Positions 19,000-28,289 of a DNA stretch of 64,000 bases are shown piece after piece. The stretch is from Bhargavaea beijingensis (GTDB lineage: Bacteria > Bacillota > Bacilli > Bacillales_A > Planococcaceae). The notes below the pieces were generated by a model that saw only the letters and a list, made by a program, of their open reading frames with translations, was not told the origin of the DNA and did not search any database. Within the stretch, counting starts at the first letter, position 1. Each line of letters begins with the position of its first letter. The stretch lies in contig NZ_FNAR01000006.1 in assembly GCF_900101985.1 (NCBI RefSeq), positions 1 through 64,000 on the forward strand, written 5' to 3'. A program made the position numbers and the translations under genes.

Positions 19000-19813
19000 A
19001 TCGACACGCGCACTTTACCTGATTCCTTACAGCGCCTGGATTATCCTGTTTGTCATCGCGCCGATTGCGCTTGTCGTCTATTATTCCCTGTTCGATATTC
19101 ACGGCGATTTCACCTTTGCCAATTACAGGGCGTTCTTTTCTTCGGTATACCTGGAACTGACGCTCAGTTCTTTCTGGTACGCCTTCCTGATTACTCTGTT
19201 TTCACTGCTGATCGCGTATCCGACCGCCTACTTCCTGACGAAAACAAAGCACAAGCAGCTTTGGCTGCTGCTGATCATCATCCCGTCCTGGATCAACCTG
19301 CTCCTGAAGACGTATGCCTTCATCGGGATTTTCGGCCAATACGGGCCGATCAACGCCTTTTTCACGGCGATCGGAATCGGTTCCACACAGCTTCTGTTCA
19401 CGGACTTCAGTTTTATTTTTGTGTCGGTCTATATTTTCATCCCGTTCATGATCCTTCCGATCTTCAATGCGATCGACCGGCTCAATCCGGCACTGATCGA
19501 TGCATCGCGCGATCTCGGGGCAAGCCCGTGGACGACATTCCGCAGGGTCATCCTTCCGCTTACGATGAACGGTGTGAAATCGGGCATCCAGGTCACCTTC
19601 ATCCCGGCCCTTTCGCTGTTCATGATTACCCGGCTCATCGCCGGAAATAAGGTCATCACGCTCGGGACAGCCATTGAGCAGCAGTTCCTCGTGACCCAAA
19701 ACTGGGGAATGGGCTCGACGATCGCGGTCTTCCTGATCCTATTCATGTTCGTCATCATGCTGTTCACCGGCCAGAAGGAGAAAGGAGGCGCATCTGATGG
19801 CAAAACCAAGTAA
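18989..19813 (+). CDS. potB: Spermidine/putrescine ABC transporter permease PotB
   Basis: A 274-residue integral membrane protein with about six transmembrane helices. The EAA loop that contacts PotA reads [20 protein letters not shown] (about 170-190). I chose ATG 18989 ([15 protein letters not shown]), since the longer open frame begins inside potA and lacks a ribosome site of its own. It overlaps potA by eleven bases and potC by seventeen, indicating translational coupling. Confidence 0.92.
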   Translation: MQNKSTRALYLIPYSAWIILFVIAPIALVVYYSLFDIHGDFTFANYRAFFSSVYLELTLSSFWYAFLITLFSLLIAYPTAYFLTKTKHKQLWLLLIIIPSWINLLLKTYAFIGIFGQYGPINAFFTAIGIGSTQLLFTDFSFIFVSVYIFIPFMILPIFNAIDRLNPALIDASRDLGASPWTTFRRVILPLTMNGVKSGIQVTFIPALSLFMITRLIAGNKVITLGTAIEQQFLVTQNWGMGSTIAVFLILFMFVIMLFTGQKEKGGASDGKTK

Positions 19814-20597
19814 TGTGCAAAAGATCTTTCTCACGCTTGTATTCATCATCTTGTATGCACCGATCTTCTTTCTGATTTTCTACTCGTTCAATTCGAATGG
19901 GACAATGTCGTCGTTTGATTCGTTTACTTTGGAGCATTACGCCGCCGTCTTTGAAGACACCCGTCTGATCATGATCGTCTTCAACACGGTCATAGTCGCC
20001 CTTTTGTCGGCCCTGATCTCGACGGTCATCGGTGTCCTCGGCGGGCTTGCGATCGTCTACCTGAAAAACCGGAAACTCCGCAGCACACTGCTGTCTTTGA
20101 ACAACGTGCTGATCGTAAGCCCGGACGTCATCATCGGAGCATCGTTCCTGATTTTGTTCACCGCGGTCGGTGTGCGGCTCGGATTTGCATCGGTTCTGAT
20201 TTCACACATTGCCTTTAGCGTGCCGATTGTCGTCCTTATGGTGCTGCCGAAACTGTTGGAGATGAGCGACTCGCTCATTGATGCCGCACGCGACCTCGGC
20301 GCATCCGGAAAGGACGTCCTCACGCGCGTTATCATCCCTTACATCAAACCGGGCATCTTTGCCGGGTTCTTCCTGGCACTCACCTACTCGCTTGATGATT
20401 TTGCCGTGACATTCTTCGTCACAGGAAATGGCTTCAGTACCCTCTCCGTCGAAATCTACTCGATGGCCCGCGCCGGGATTACGCTGACGATCAATGCACT
20501 TTCCGGCCTGATCTTCATCGTCACCGTCGGGCTCGTTATCGTTTACTATGCGCTTAATTCGCGCAACCGCACACCTGTCACGGGGGTGAAGAAATGA
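19797..20597 (+). CDS. potC: Spermidine/putrescine ABC transporter permease PotC
   Basis: A 266-residue membrane protein, six predicted helices, with the EAA loop DAARDLGASGKDVLTRVIIP (about 160-180). It pairs with PotB to form the channel. The N-terminal helix and the SLDDFAVTFFV segment near the end are typical of PotC. Start 19797 is preceded by AAAGGAGG inside potB. The stop overlaps the potD start (ATGA). Confidence 0.93.
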   Translation: MAKPSNVQKIFLTLVFIILYAPIFFLIFYSFNSNGTMSSFDSFTLEHYAAVFEDTRLIMIVFNTVIVALLSALISTVIGVLGGLAIVYLKNRKLRSTLLSLNNVLIVSPDVIIGASFLILFTAVGVRLGFASVLISHIAFSVPIVVLMVLPKLLEMSDSLIDAARDLGASGKDVLTRVIIPYIKPGIFAGFFLALTYSLDDFAVTFFVTGNGFSTLSVEIYSMARAGITLTINALSGLIFIVTVGLVIVYYALNSRNRTPVTGVKK

Positions 20598-21670
20598 AGG
20601 AAATCATCCGGGCAGCAGTTGCCGTGATCGCCGTATCCGCACTGCTCCTTTACATCAACAGCCAGCTCGGCAAAACGTCGGGCAGCACGGGGAGCGACAC
20701 CATCACCGTTTATAACTGGGGAGAATACCTGGATCCGGAACTGCTCAAACAATTCACGGAAAAAACCGGCATCCGCGTCGTCTACGAGACATTCGATTCG
20801 AATGAAGCGATGATGACGAAAATCCAGCAAGGTGGGACATCTTATGATGTTGCCATGCCATCTGAATACATGATTGAAAAGATGAAGGAAGAGAACCTCC
20901 TCGTCCCGCTTGATCATTCCAAGATCCCGAACCTGGAAAACATCGATCCGTATTTCCTGGATCTGCCGTTCGACCCGGGCAATGAATATTCCGTCCCCTA
21001 CTTTTGGGGAACGGTTGGAATCGCCTTTAACCCCGACCTGCTCAAGAAGGATTTCGACTTCACAAGCTGGGAAGATTTGTGGAGCCCTGAGCTGCGACAG
21101 CAGGTCATCCTCGTCGACAGTGCCCGTGAGGTGATGGGAATGGGACTAAACAGTCTCGGATACTCCCTCAACTCGACCGACGGGGCTGAACTGGATGCTG
21201 CATCCGCCAAGCTGGATGAGCTTACGCCGAATGTCAAAGCGATTATTGGCGATGAGATCGTCGAAATGATGCGTCGGAATGAAGCCGCGATTGCCCTCAC
21301 CTGGTCGGGCCAGGCCCTTGACATGATGTACGTCAACGAATCGATCGACTTTTCCGTGCCGGAGGAAGGGTCCAATCTCTGGTTCGACAATATGATCATT
21401 CCCAAGACGGCGGCCAATGTTGATGGGGCTCATCAGTTCATCAACTTCATGCTGGAGGCGGAAGTTGCGGCGCAAAATGCTGACTGGGTCGGCTACTCCA
21501 CGCCAAACGCCGCTGCGCTTGAATTGATGGATCCGGAAGTGACCGGTGATAAGCGCTTTTATCCAGATGAGAAAATCCGTGAGAATCTGGAAGTGTACAG
21601 GAACCTCGGACCGGAAATGACCGGTGAATACAACGAACGCTTCCTAAGATTCAAGATGGGAATGAACTAA
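20594..21670 (+). CDS. potD: Polyamine-binding protein PotD, membrane-anchored form
   Basis: A 358-residue type 1 periplasmic-binding-fold receptor: VYNWGEYLDPELLKQF at the start of the mature part, SYDVAMPSEYMIEKM, PYFWGTVGIAFNP and ALTWSGQALDMM are PotD hallmarks. It would capture spermidine or putrescine outside the cell. The N-terminus (about 5-24) is a hydrophobic helix followed by INSQLGK. I see no lipobox cysteine, so it is probably held by an uncleaved N-terminal anchor rather than lipid-modified. It overlaps potC by four bases and ends in a terminator. Confidence 0.9.
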   Translation: MKEIIRAAVAVIAVSALLLYINSQLGKTSGSTGSDTITVYNWGEYLDPELLKQFTEKTGIRVVYETFDSNEAMMTKIQQGGTSYDVAMPSEYMIEKMKEENLLVPLDHSKIPNLENIDPYFLDLPFDPGNEYSVPYFWGTVGIAFNPDLLKKDFDFTSWEDLWSPELRQQVILVDSAREVMGMGLNSLGYSLNSTDGAELDAASAKLDELTPNVKAIIGDEIVEMMRRNEAAIALTWSGQALDMMYVNESIDFSVPEEGSNLWFDNMIIPKTAANVDGAHQFINFMLEAEVAAQNADWVGYSTPNAAALELMDPEVTGDKRFYPDEKIRENLEVYRNLGPEMTGEYNERFLRFKMGMN

Positions 21671-21675
21671 AACAG

Positions 21676-21711
21676 GCAGTCCGGAATGTGCATATTTCCG
21701 GGCTGCTTTTT
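21676..21711 (+). terminator. Terminator of the pot operon
   Basis: Stem GCAGTCCGGAA/TTCCGGGCTGC (one G-T pair) followed by TTTTT. Confidence 0.9.
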
Positions 21712-21816
21712 AAAGTCCTGAAATTTTGATTTGCCGCTTCAGTAAGTAGTGATACAGGTCATACGGGTGTGGTAAGATAATTTGACACACGAAACTTTCT
21801 GAAAGGGGGTCCGGGC

Positions 21817-23037
21817 ATGGCGGAGGGGACCAATCGTTTTGCATTGTATATCCTCATGTTCAACATGTTTATCGCGATGTCCGGCATCGGGCTGATCATC
21901 CCGATCATGCCGGCTTACCTGGAGACATTCGGGGCGGCAGGGCAGGTGCTTGGCTTTCTCATCTCTGCCTTTGCGCTGGCGCAATTTCTATTTTCCCCGA
22001 TTTCCGGAAATCTGTCCGACAGATTTGGGAGGAAGAAGCTGATTGTCTTCGGCCTGGTCGTCTTCGGCCTGTCACAACTTGCTTTCGGACTTGCAACGGA
22101 GCTGTGGATGCTGTTTGTCGCCCGGTTCATTTCTGGGTTCGGGGGGGCTTTTCTGATCCCGCCGATGATGGCCTTCGTGGCTGACATTACATCTTTTGAT
22201 GACCGTGGAAAAGGAATGGGATGGCTCGGTGCTTCCATGTCCCTGGGCTTCATGATCGGCCCGTCCATCGGAGGATTCCTCTCAAATGTCAGTCTTCAGT
22301 TCCCCTTTTATATCGCGTGCAGCGTTGCCCTGATTGCCGCCTTGTCCTCTGCATGGATTCTTCCGGACCCGCGTCCGGAAAAAGAGCCGGAAAATGAGGG
22401 GCCCAAAGAACAGGAGAACATTCTTGGCCAGCTAAAACGCTCCATTGCGGTGAACTATTTTATCCTGCTCATCATTATGCTTGTCTTCTCATTCGGACTT
22501 GCCAATTTCCAGGCGACCATTTCCATGTATATGGATAAGAAATATGCGTACTCGCCGTCCGAGATTGCGATTCTGATGACGATTGGCGGGTTTGTCGGGG
22601 TGGTCGTCCAGACATTTGTTGTTGATCCGCTGTTCCGCAAATACGGTGAGATGCGGGTCATCCTCGTGAACCTGTTGATCGCGGCGGTTTCAATGTCGGG
22701 GATTCTCTTTGTTGAGCGGTTCTGGTCACTCATGCTCATCTCCACCTTCTTTTTCACGGCCACTTCGCTGCTCCGGCCGGCCCTGAATACACTGATTTCG
22801 AAGATGGCCGGCAATGAGCAGGGATTTGCCGCTGGCCTGATCAATGCCTACATGAGTCTCGGTAACATGTTCGGCCCCGCGCTGGCAGGCACGCTGTTCG
22901 ATCTCAATATGGCCATTCCCTATATATTCGGGACCGCCGTCCTGCTCGTCTGCTTCGGTATCACTGTCGCCTGGGCAAGCATTCACCGAAAACAGCTCCA
23001 GGCGCTTCGCTCCGGGAAAGTTGCGGCAGCGCGTTAA
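21817..23037 (+). CDS. MFS multidrug efflux transporter (DHA1 family)
   Basis: A 406-residue, twelve-helix major facilitator protein. Motif A after helix 2 reads GNLSDRFGRKKLI (about 65-77), and the antiporter motif C in helix 5 reads GFMIGPSIGGF (about 146). A charged loop (PEKEPENEGPKEQE) separates the two halves. Drug/H+ antiporters such as NorA and Bmr share this layout; the substrate cannot be deduced. ATG 21817 has AAAGGGGG upstream. It is monocistronic, with a terminator just behind the stop. Confidence 0.87.
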   Translation: MAEGTNRFALYILMFNMFIAMSGIGLIIPIMPAYLETFGAAGQVLGFLISAFALAQFLFSPISGNLSDRFGRKKLIVFGLVVFGLSQLAFGLATELWMLFVARFISGFGGAFLIPPMMAFVADITSFDDRGKGMGWLGASMSLGFMIGPSIGGFLSNVSLQFPFYIACSVALIAALSSAWILPDPRPEKEPENEGPKEQENILGQLKRSIAVNYFILLIIMLVFSFGLANFQATISMYMDKKYAYSPSEIAILMTIGGFVGVVVQTFVVDPLFRKYGEMRVILVNLLIAAVSMSGILFVERFWSLMLISTFFFTATSLLRPALNTLISKMAGNEQGFAAGLINAYMSLGNMFGPALAGTLFDLNMAIPYIFGTAVLLVCFGITVAWASIHRKQLQALRSGKVAAAR

Positions 23038-23045
23038 GCCAACCA

Positions 23046-23073
23046 AACCCGCCATGCAAATGCATGGCGGGTT
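23046..23073. terminator. Terminator between the MFS gene and the VWA operon
   Basis: Thirteen-base-pair perfect stem AACCCGCCATGCA/TGCATGGCGGGTT with a two-base loop. Genes are convergent. The U-run is poor on the plus strand (ATCTTGTCT), while the minus strand continues with TGGTTTGG. Confidence 0.65.
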
Positions 23074-23088
23074 ATCTTGTCTCCTATA

Positions 23089-25659
23089 TTATCTTTCCAG
23101 CTTTTTAGCTTTCAGCAGTTTTCCCACGGTTGTCTCTTCCCGGTTCCCTGTTGCGTTTTTCTGCCCTATTACTGTCCATCCGGGTTTGAGGATACGCGGC
23201 ATTCCGAATCGCCTCAGGGTGATATCCGCGAAAAAGATCATCATTGACAACAGTACAAACCAGCTCCAGGCCGGCAAGATGTCTTTCTTTGAGGATTCGG
23301 GCGATCTCAGGGATTCTTCAGGGGATTCCAGCAAGCGGCCGCCTGACGCTTCTGCAAGAGCCAAAAGGCGCTCTTTAACAGGCGGGCCCGGCCGATATTC
23401 CTCTCCGTAGGGAATCGTGATGCCGGCCTTTGAAACCGTCTCCCCGTCCCCGGATATCCTGAAGTAGACGAGCCCCGGACCGGACTGGATCCGTACACGT
23501 GCGGTGCCCGGCCGTACCGGTTCCACTGTTGCCTGGAGTTGGCGGCCCTTTTCATCGACAACGGCAATGTCCAGAAACGGCACGGACTTTGGTCCGGCCA
23601 CCGTATAGGAACCGTCCGTGTTCCTGCGGACATCGAACGGTTCGTTCCGGAATGTTGGAAGGATTCTTGAAATCGCGGTTATCCACATCTCGCCCCAGCG
23701 GTCCCAAGATGCGAACGCGCCGCTCCAGGCTCCGGAATCCGACGTATAGGCAAGTGTCCTGCCGAGACCATATCGGCCTTCCGCAAGAATCGGGTCACCT
23801 TTCGGACTTTCGAGAATGACATCCGATGAAGGCTTTGCAGTCGTCGCAATATAAGCGTTGATCTGAGGAAGGCCGTTGCCGAACAATGCATCCCATCCAG
23901 TTGCCTCGCGTACAGCGGGCGTGGACGGCTCGTCGACAATGTACGTCCTGGACAGCATCGCCGTCTCCCTTGAAAGAATTGACGGCACCGAATCGGCATC
24001 CGTCACTTCATAGTAGCGGCCTGCCGCCTGTTCAGAGAGCTGTCGGAGCAGCTGCCGGTCCGCATCCGCGCCGATTGCAACCGTCGACATCGTCACTCCA
24101 TCGGCTTCGCCATCCTTTGCAAGCGCCGCGTAATCTCCGCCCGAAGCGGACATTCCGTCCGTCAGAAGAATGATATGCTTGCGCTCCAATTGCAGGCCGC
24201 GGAGCCGCTCGTAGGCCAGTGCGGCCGCAGGGTAGATGTTGGTGCCGCCGCCCGGTGTGACCGACATGATTTCCCCCGAGACTTCTTCCGGATCACCGAT
24301 CGGCGACGCTTCAATCACTTCCCACGGGCTGTCATCAAAGGCGATGAAGCCGAGTGTATCGTCTTCCCTGAGGAGAGCGGCGGACCGCGCAGCCGCCTCC
24401 TTTGCAAGCTCCAGCTTGCGGCCGCTCATGCTGCTCGAGCGATCGAGGATGATGACTACGCCCAGTGACGGGATAAGCTGTTTACCGGTCACGTCCATGT
24501 CGACGGGAAGCATCTCCTCCATCGGAGTGCGGAAATAACCGCCGAGACCGAAGCTCCCTTCACCGCCGACCATCATGAAGCCGAGGCCGAATGTCCTGAC
24601 GGCCTGATGGATGACAGTCATCCGATCTTCACCGACCAGATGGCCGGGCACATTGTCGAAGATGACAGCATCATACTGCAGATAAGACGAGAGGTCATGC
24701 GGAAGGTTTTCAGCATGAATGGTTTGGACAATGACCCCGCTTTTTCCGATCAGGTTTCCAAGCGGACTCGGATTTCCTGCGGTATCCGCAATCAGTATAC
24801 GGGGCGGCCCTTCGATTTCCGTAACGGCGGCCATCCGGTTGTTTTCCTGAATGCCGTCCCCTTCCATCATGACCTGGGCTTCATATTTCACAAGTCCCTC
24901 TGCCGATTGCACATCAATGAATGAAAATTTGTTTTCCCCTACGGCAAGATCAATATTCCGCTCCGCAATCGGCCGGTCATTACGGAAAAGAACCAGTCGG
25001 GCAGTTGCGGAATCGGTCGCCCGCACGGTTACTTCCAGCTGTTGGGATTCCCCTTTTCTTCCTGTGGCCGGAACGGTAAACGAAGAGACGGAAACGTCTT
25101 CTGACTCCGGGGCGGCGAACAATGCTGTATCGACCGTGACGCCGGCCGGAAATTGGCTGCGGATATACTCGAGAGCATCTCCCATCGTCTCCCTGCCGTC
25201 GGACAAAACCACAATCCTGGCAGGGTGTCCTGCCGAGGCGGCAGACGCATACCGGAGTGCGCCTTCTATATCCGTTTCTCCCTCACTGCGGCTAATAGCC
25301 GCCCCCGAGGATTCCTGCGTATCATTCGTCACTTCACCGGCAAATGAAAGCACCGCGATATCGCGGCCTTGCCCTTTGCTGACGGCATCAGCGACGAAGG
25401 CTGCGGTCTCTTCCTCTGTCCCTTCCATCGAGGCGGAGCGGTCCACAAGAAAAATCAATTTCTCCTCCTTTGCCCGCATCTGAAAATAGGGGGAAGTTGC
25501 GGCGACTATGAGCAGAGTGGCGGCCGCTATTCTCAAAATCAGCAGCACCAGGGCTGTGCGTCCAGTTCTTCCGCGTTCCCGGTTCCATGACCAGATCAGA
25601 TAGCCGAGGGCCGGAAGGAGGAACAGAAGATAAGCCGGATGTTCAATACGAAAGTCCAT
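23089..25659 (-). CDS. Membrane protein with two VWA domains and a GATase1-like domain
   Basis: An 856-residue protein, last gene of the eight-gene operon. Two N-terminal membrane helices (about 8-25 and 37-55) lead into a first VWA domain with the metal-site motif LVDRSASM (about 70-77). A beta-rich segment follows. Next comes an amidotransferase-like region (ILIADTAGNPSPLG; later FGLGFMMVGGEGSFGLGGY near 360). A second VWA domain has IILDRSSSMSG (about 403), and a final C-terminal membrane helix lies near 800 (AWSWFVLLSMMIFF). Both VWA copies keep the DxSxS metal site. I chose ATG 25659. A TTG further upstream lacks spacing for a ribosome site. The start overlaps the preceding gene by 17 bases. 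Proteins of this layout are widespread but uncharacterised. Confidence 0.85.
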   Translation of the reverse strand: MDFRIEHPAYLLFLLPALGYLIWSWNRERGRTGRTALVLLILRIAAATLLIVAATSPYFQMRAKEEKLIFLVDRSASMEGTEEETAAFVADAVSKGQGRDIAVLSFAGEVTNDTQESSGAAISRSEGETDIEGALRYASAASAGHPARIVVLSDGRETMGDALEYIRSQFPAGVTVDTALFAAPESEDVSVSSFTVPATGRKGESQQLEVTVRATDSATARLVLFRNDRPIAERNIDLAVGENKFSFIDVQSAEGLVKYEAQVMMEGDGIQENNRMAAVTEIEGPPRILIADTAGNPSPLGNLIGKSGVIVQTIHAENLPHDLSSYLQYDAVIFDNVPGHLVGEDRMTVIHQAVRTFGLGFMMVGGEGSFGLGGYFRTPMEEMLPVDMDVTGKQLIPSLGVVIILDRSSSMSGRKLELAKEAAARSAALLREDDTLGFIAFDDSPWEVIEASPIGDPEEVSGEIMSVTPGGGTNIYPAAALAYERLRGLQLERKHIILLTDGMSASGGDYAALAKDGEADGVTMSTVAIGADADRQLLRQLSEQAAGRYYEVTDADSVPSILSRETAMLSRTYIVDEPSTPAVREATGWDALFGNGLPQINAYIATTAKPSSDVILESPKGDPILAEGRYGLGRTLAYTSDSGAWSGAFASWDRWGEMWITAISRILPTFRNEPFDVRRNTDGSYTVAGPKSVPFLDIAVVDEKGRQLQATVEPVRPGTARVRIQSGPGLVYFRISGDGETVSKAGITIPYGEEYRPGPPVKERLLALAEASGGRLLESPEESLRSPESSKKDILPAWSWFVLLSMMIFFADITLRRFGMPRILKPGWTVIGQKNATGNREETTVGKLLKAKKLER

Positions 25660-27406
25660 GATGGCGCTGCACCTCCCATTCCGCAAGAATCAGAAACAAG
25701 AGCAGGAGAATAAGCGGCACGGCAACCGGTAGAGTTCCTGCAGATTCTGATTTCCCGTGCTCCCCCTTCTCTCCCATCGTAAACGAAGGCCCGGCGCTCA
25801 CCGCGCGCTCCTCCTCCGGAAGGATGACGGCCAGGTAGCGCTCTTCTTTGCCGGACCGCAGAACGTACAATCCGGGTTCGTCCGGCGCGGTCAGCGCCTC
25901 GCTGGAACCGAATTCAGACAGGTACTCTCCTTCTGCGGTGTACAGTTGCCAGCCCCCTACAAGGGAAGGCGTGATGGCTCGACTTTCCCCGGGGAGGAAC
26001 GTGCCGGCTCCTGCCTGTTCCCGGGAATATCCATCAATGACACTCCAAAGAAATAGGGGGAATGACGGACGGAGCGGCCAGTCCGTCATGGACGGGTCAG
26101 CCAAAATAGCGATCCTGCCGTCCCCAGCCCTCTGGATCAGCGGGCTTTGCTCCGGACCGGCAACCGTCTCCATGTCAGCGAAAGGCGGATACAGGCCCGA
26201 TGCATAGATGTCTTCATCCTGCGCAAAAGTGAACAGCGGATCCTCGGAAAGTTTAATGAACACCGGATTTTCATTAACCTGCCCCTCACGCCCAAACAGA
26301 ACGGTGCGTCCCCGGCGTTCAAGGAACGTTTTTTCCGAACCGGTCACGACGATCGCCTCTTCCGGCAGTTGCCCCGCCTCGTCCCTTCCGTAAGCGGTCA
26401 CATCAGCACCGGTTGCCAAGAGTGCCTGATGGACCAGTTCATGCAGTCCGGCCTCTGCAAAAACCGGCAATTCTTCCCCTCCCCCGGAAACAGCATGAAT
26501 CGTGTTATCCGCAGGATAACCGTCATCTGTCTTCATGTTAAGTTCCAGGGCCCGGACCGCCGGCAGGTCCTCGAAAACAACCCTTTCCGCCTCTCCCAAG
26601 CCTATAGTCAACTCATGCGGTTGCCCGACCGCACTGCCCTTCCCGTCTTGAAGAGAAAACATCACTTTCTTGTCTGTCGGGGAATCATTGGTCACAACAG
26701 CAATCGCCGACAGGCTATTTTCCTCCAAAGCAATCCCGAACTGCACGACCGATACGTTTTCCGGTAGTGCCGAAGCGGTATGGATGCTGTAAACCACTCC
26801 AGGCCCGGCTGCCGGAAGTTCCTCCGGGTCAGCGGAGTCAGTGAAAACATGGACATCGGCCTGTTCCCCGCCGGCAACTGTTCCAGCCAGGGCCATTGCA
26901 GCGGCCAGATCCTGATGGGCATAAGTCAGTTTCAAATCATGGATCGTCCTGATCGCCTCATCCGACTGTCCGGAACCTTGAAGCAGGACATCAGGTGCGG
27001 CCCCTGCACGGATGATGGTGAACCGTGCACCCTTACTGTCACGGATCAATGATTCCATCCGGGCTTTGTGCCGTTCCATCAGCGGCTCGCCGTCTTCTTC
27101 GGCCAGCATCGTGGCGGAAACATCCGCGACAATGATCAGATGTTCCGAACGATTGCCGGAACCCGTCAGTACTGGCTTCATGAGCAGAAGCACGAACAGC
27201 AAAAGGGTCCCCATCTGCAGGTAAAACAGGGCATTCCGGTACAGAGGATTGACAAAGGGCGAGCTTTCCGTGTGCTTCCTTGACTGTTCCCAGAACAGGA
27301 CAGAAGGCACCGTACGCTCCTCATGCTTCTTCCTGAAAAAGTAATAAAGGAAGACGATGGCGGGAATGGCCAGCGTCCAGATCATACTGATTGAACCGAA
27401 TCCCAC
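25643..27406 (-). CDS. BatA-like VWA membrane protein
   Basis: A 587-residue protein with two N-terminal membrane helices (about 7-23 and 60-82) flanking the SVLFWEQSRKH-type segment seen in BatA-family N-termini, then a VWA domain whose metal-site motif is degenerate (IVADVSATM; the second Ser is Thr), then extracytoplasmic beta-rich sequence, and a last helix near 565-580 (VPLILLLLFLILAEW). The GTG start at 27406 follows GGGAGGAG. It lies between the DUF58 gene (16 bases upstream) and the double-VWA gene, with which it overlaps. In other bacteria MoxR, DUF58 and BatA-like proteins act together; the substrate of this set is unknown. Confidence 0.83.
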   Translation of the reverse strand: MGFGSISMIWTLAIPAIVFLYYFFRKKHEERTVPSVLFWEQSRKHTESSPFVNPLYRNALFYLQMGTLLLFVLLLMKPVLTGSGNRSEHLIIVADVSATMLAEEDGEPLMERHKARMESLIRDSKGARFTIIRAGAAPDVLLQGSGQSDEAIRTIHDLKLTYAHQDLAAAMALAGTVAGGEQADVHVFTDSADPEELPAAGPGVVYSIHTASALPENVSVVQFGIALEENSLSAIAVVTNDSPTDKKVMFSLQDGKGSAVGQPHELTIGLGEAERVVFEDLPAVRALELNMKTDDGYPADNTIHAVSGGGEELPVFAEAGLHELVHQALLATGADVTAYGRDEAGQLPEEAIVVTGSEKTFLERRGRTVLFGREGQVNENPVFIKLSEDPLFTFAQDEDIYASGLYPPFADMETVAGPEQSPLIQRAGDGRIAILADPSMTDWPLRPSFPLFLWSVIDGYSREQAGAGTFLPGESRAITPSLVGGWQLYTAEGEYLSEFGSSEALTAPDEPGLYVLRSGKEERYLAVILPEEERAVSAGPSFTMGEKGEHGKSESAGTLPVAVPLILLLLFLILAEWEVQRHHGLSY

Positions 27407-27422
27407 CCGATCTCCTCCCTGC

Positions 27423-28289
27423 TCAGCGGACCCATCCCGCTTTTCTCATTTTCCTCAACACAAACGCTGCGGCACCTTCCTGTTCCTCCGCCTCAAGCAC
27501 GGCAATGCCATACTCCCGGCTGATGGCTGCGAGCTCTGAAAAATGCTGTTCCCGTAGTTCCCGCTGTCTGCTGATGGTATTTGCCGTAAGTGCAACATCC
27601 ACCGCCTTGCCGGTCTCTGAATCGATAAATCGGACATCTCCGGCCCGGTCCGGAATGTCCGGACGTTCTTGTCGAAGCAAGATCATCCGCACCTCTCCCG
27701 CGCTTTTCCCGAGTTTACGGAATAGAGGTCGGAACGATGCCGGCGGCTCGAGCCCGTCGGTCACGATATACCGGACCGATGCGCCAGGCAGGCTTTTTGG
27801 AACCGCCGCCTCTGCAAAGCCTGCCCCCGCGGGAGACGGCAGCTGTTCCAGATGATCCAGGAAACGATGTCTGTTCCGGATGCCCTTCACCGAAAAGACG
27901 GACGGCACCGATCCCCCTGCAGTAAAGAAATGGAAATGGTCATCGCCGGAAAGAGCCATCAGCCCGAGCATTCCGCACAGCCTCCGGGCAAACAGCCACC
28001 GGGCACCGTTCATTGACCTGCTGGCATCCAGGATCACCGACACACGGAGCTCGCGCTCGTCCATGAACTGCTTGATGAACAACTGGTCTGTTCTGGCGTA
28101 GATATTCCAGTCTACTTTGCGGATATCGTCGCCCGGAGCATAGGGCTGGAAGTCGGAGAAATCAGGAGACGTCCCGCTCCTCCCCGATGCATTCCCGCCA
28201 TGATGCATCCCTCTCGGAGCAGTGCGGACAAGGTGCCGGAGCCTGCCGGCAGAAACAATATCAGATGACGAAAAAAATACTTCTGTCAT
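27423..28289 (-). CDS. DUF58 domain protein
   Basis: A 288-residue cytosolic protein of the DUF58 family, with the signature DFQPYAPGDDIRKVDWNIYA (about 45-64) followed by ERELRVSVILDASRSM. The latter supplies a VWA-like DxSxS metal site. No signal peptide or membrane helix is evident, unlike many DUF58 proteins that carry two N-terminal helices. The ATG at 28289 overlaps the moxR stop in the sequence ATGA. DUF58 genes almost always follow a MoxR ATPase, and the pair is thought to assemble or activate a partner; this role is inferred from family knowledge. Confidence 0.9.
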   Translation of the reverse strand: MTEVFFSSSDIVSAGRLRHLVRTAPRGMHHGGNASGRSGTSPDFSDFQPYAPGDDIRKVDWNIYARTDQLFIKQFMDERELRVSVILDASRSMNGARWLFARRLCGMLGLMALSGDDHFHFFTAGGSVPSVFSVKGIRNRHRFLDHLEQLPSPAGAGFAEAAVPKSLPGASVRYIVTDGLEPPASFRPLFRKLGKSAGEVRMILLRQERPDIPDRAGDVRFIDSETGKAVDVALTANTISRQRELREQHFSELAAISREYGIAVLEAEEQEGAAAFVLRKMRKAGWVR

